17,263 nt of DNA from Pseudomonadota bacterium (GTDB taxonomy: Bacteria; Myxococcota; Polyangia; GCA-2747355; JACKDQ01): positions 1 to 17,263 of the forward strand of contig JAUVBO010000006.1 of NCBI GenBank assembly GCA_030591195.1. Reading direction: 5' to 3'. Shown piece by piece: positions 16,843-17,263 of this stretch. Made by a program: the position numbers and the translations under genes. The notes beneath the pieces were generated by a model. It saw only the letters and a program-made list of their open reading frames with translations, searched no databases and was not told the origin of the DNA. The stretch's first letter is position 1, and each line of letters begins with the position of its first letter.

Positions 16843-17263
16843 TCAGGCGCCGGTGGCGATCTGACGCAGCGCCGCCTGATAGAGGGTCTCGACGGAGCCG
16901 TCGGGGCGTTGCGGCAACCTCGCGGCCGCAGCAGCTCGCCTAGCCCGGGGACGGATCGCGCTGGCGAGGTAGACATGCAACCGCGTCTTTTCCTCGACAC
17001 CGAGGGAGACGAAGCGCACGCCCCAGCCCGGCCCGTGTCGGGTCTCGACCCTTCGCACCTCGCCGCGGACCATCAGCGATCCCCGCTGGTCGCCCAGCTC
17101 GACCTCGAGCAGCAGCATCGTGCCCTGGCGGCACGGCCTCCGCGAGTGGAGCAGCAAACCGGTCGCGCTGAGATCGAGCGTGTGGCTGGTGCGGCTCAGG
17201 CCGGGGAGCGTCCCGCTGCCGCAGCGCACCAGCGGCGCGTAGCTGACCCGGAGGCTGGCCCGC
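16843..17263 (-). CDS. PilZ-domain protein (5' end beyond window)
   Basis: C-terminal 140 residues of a minus-strand gene cut by the right edge. The GTG at 17229 is not taken as the start, because the frame stays open to the edge and the extra residues read RASLRVSY. This supplies the RxxxR motif of PilZ domains. The second motif, DLSATG (DxSxxG), follows 23 residues later, and the beta strands continue through GWGVRFVSL. Both c-di-GMP contact motifs are therefore present, so a c-di-GMP receptor is likely. The tail after the domain (about 45 residues) is Arg/Ala-rich then helical. Whether further domains lie upstream cannot be seen. Confidence 0.8.
   Translation of the reverse strand, partial: RASLRVSYAPLVRCGSGTLPGLSRTSHTLDLSATGLLLHSRRPCRQGTMLLLEVELGDQRGSLMVRGEVRRVETRHGPGWGVRFVSLGVEEKTRLHVYLASAIRPRARRAAAAARLPQRPDGSVETLYQAALRQIATGA

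Overview
The window is uniformly GC-rich DNA with strong G/C preference at third codon positions. Several features point to Myxococcota (the former Deltaproteobacteria) or a close relative, though no marker gene is present to prove it: two eukaryote-like Ser/Thr kinases with long disordered linkers and a membrane anchor, PEGA repeats, a lipoprotein of the IgGFc-binding type, a vWA lipoprotein, an MshEN protein with a GAF-like tail, and a PilZ protein. No rRNA, tRNA, insertion sequence, phage gene or CRISPR array is visible. The window is densely coding; the longest gene-free stretch is about 205 bp.

Layout, left to right. Bases 1-178 hold a 26-bp imperfect direct repeat and perhaps the tail of a plus-strand gene. 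A large minus-strand IgGFc-binding-type lipoprotein (179-2113) is divergent from a plus-strand acetoacetyl-CoA synthetase (2319-4262). A minus-strand run of five genes occupies 4278-11869. In transcription order these are a secreted M15-like peptidase, a GNAT acetyltransferase, a membrane-anchored Ser/Thr kinase, a GH31 glycosidase lipoprotein whose GTG overlaps the kinase stop, and an MshEN/zinc-ribbon/GAF-like protein. Divergent from it, 11981-16794 holds a plus-strand run of four genes: a PEGA Ser/Thr kinase, a HAD-type hydrolase, a class I glutamine amidotransferase-like protein and a vWA lipoprotein. A PilZ gene on the minus strand runs off the right end.

How they may work together (inference). 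The two runs are headed from one short divergent control region and each contains a membrane-anchored kinase plus exported proteins, so envelope sensing tied to Ser/Thr phosphorylation is the common theme. Two predicted c-di-GMP receptors lie here: the MshEN protein, with both 24-residue motifs and the 5-residue spacer, and the PilZ protein, with its RxxxR and DxSxxG motifs. The GNAT protein resembles Pat-type lysine acetyltransferases, and the acetoacetyl-CoA synthetase carries the PxxxxGK acetylation motif, so enzyme and target may be encoded in the same neighbourhood.

The most unusual structures are a six-copy 24-bp in-frame tandem repeat in the kinase linker, 8-9-base G/C homopolymers at three places in the minus-strand run, and the compact kinase-glycosidase overlap.
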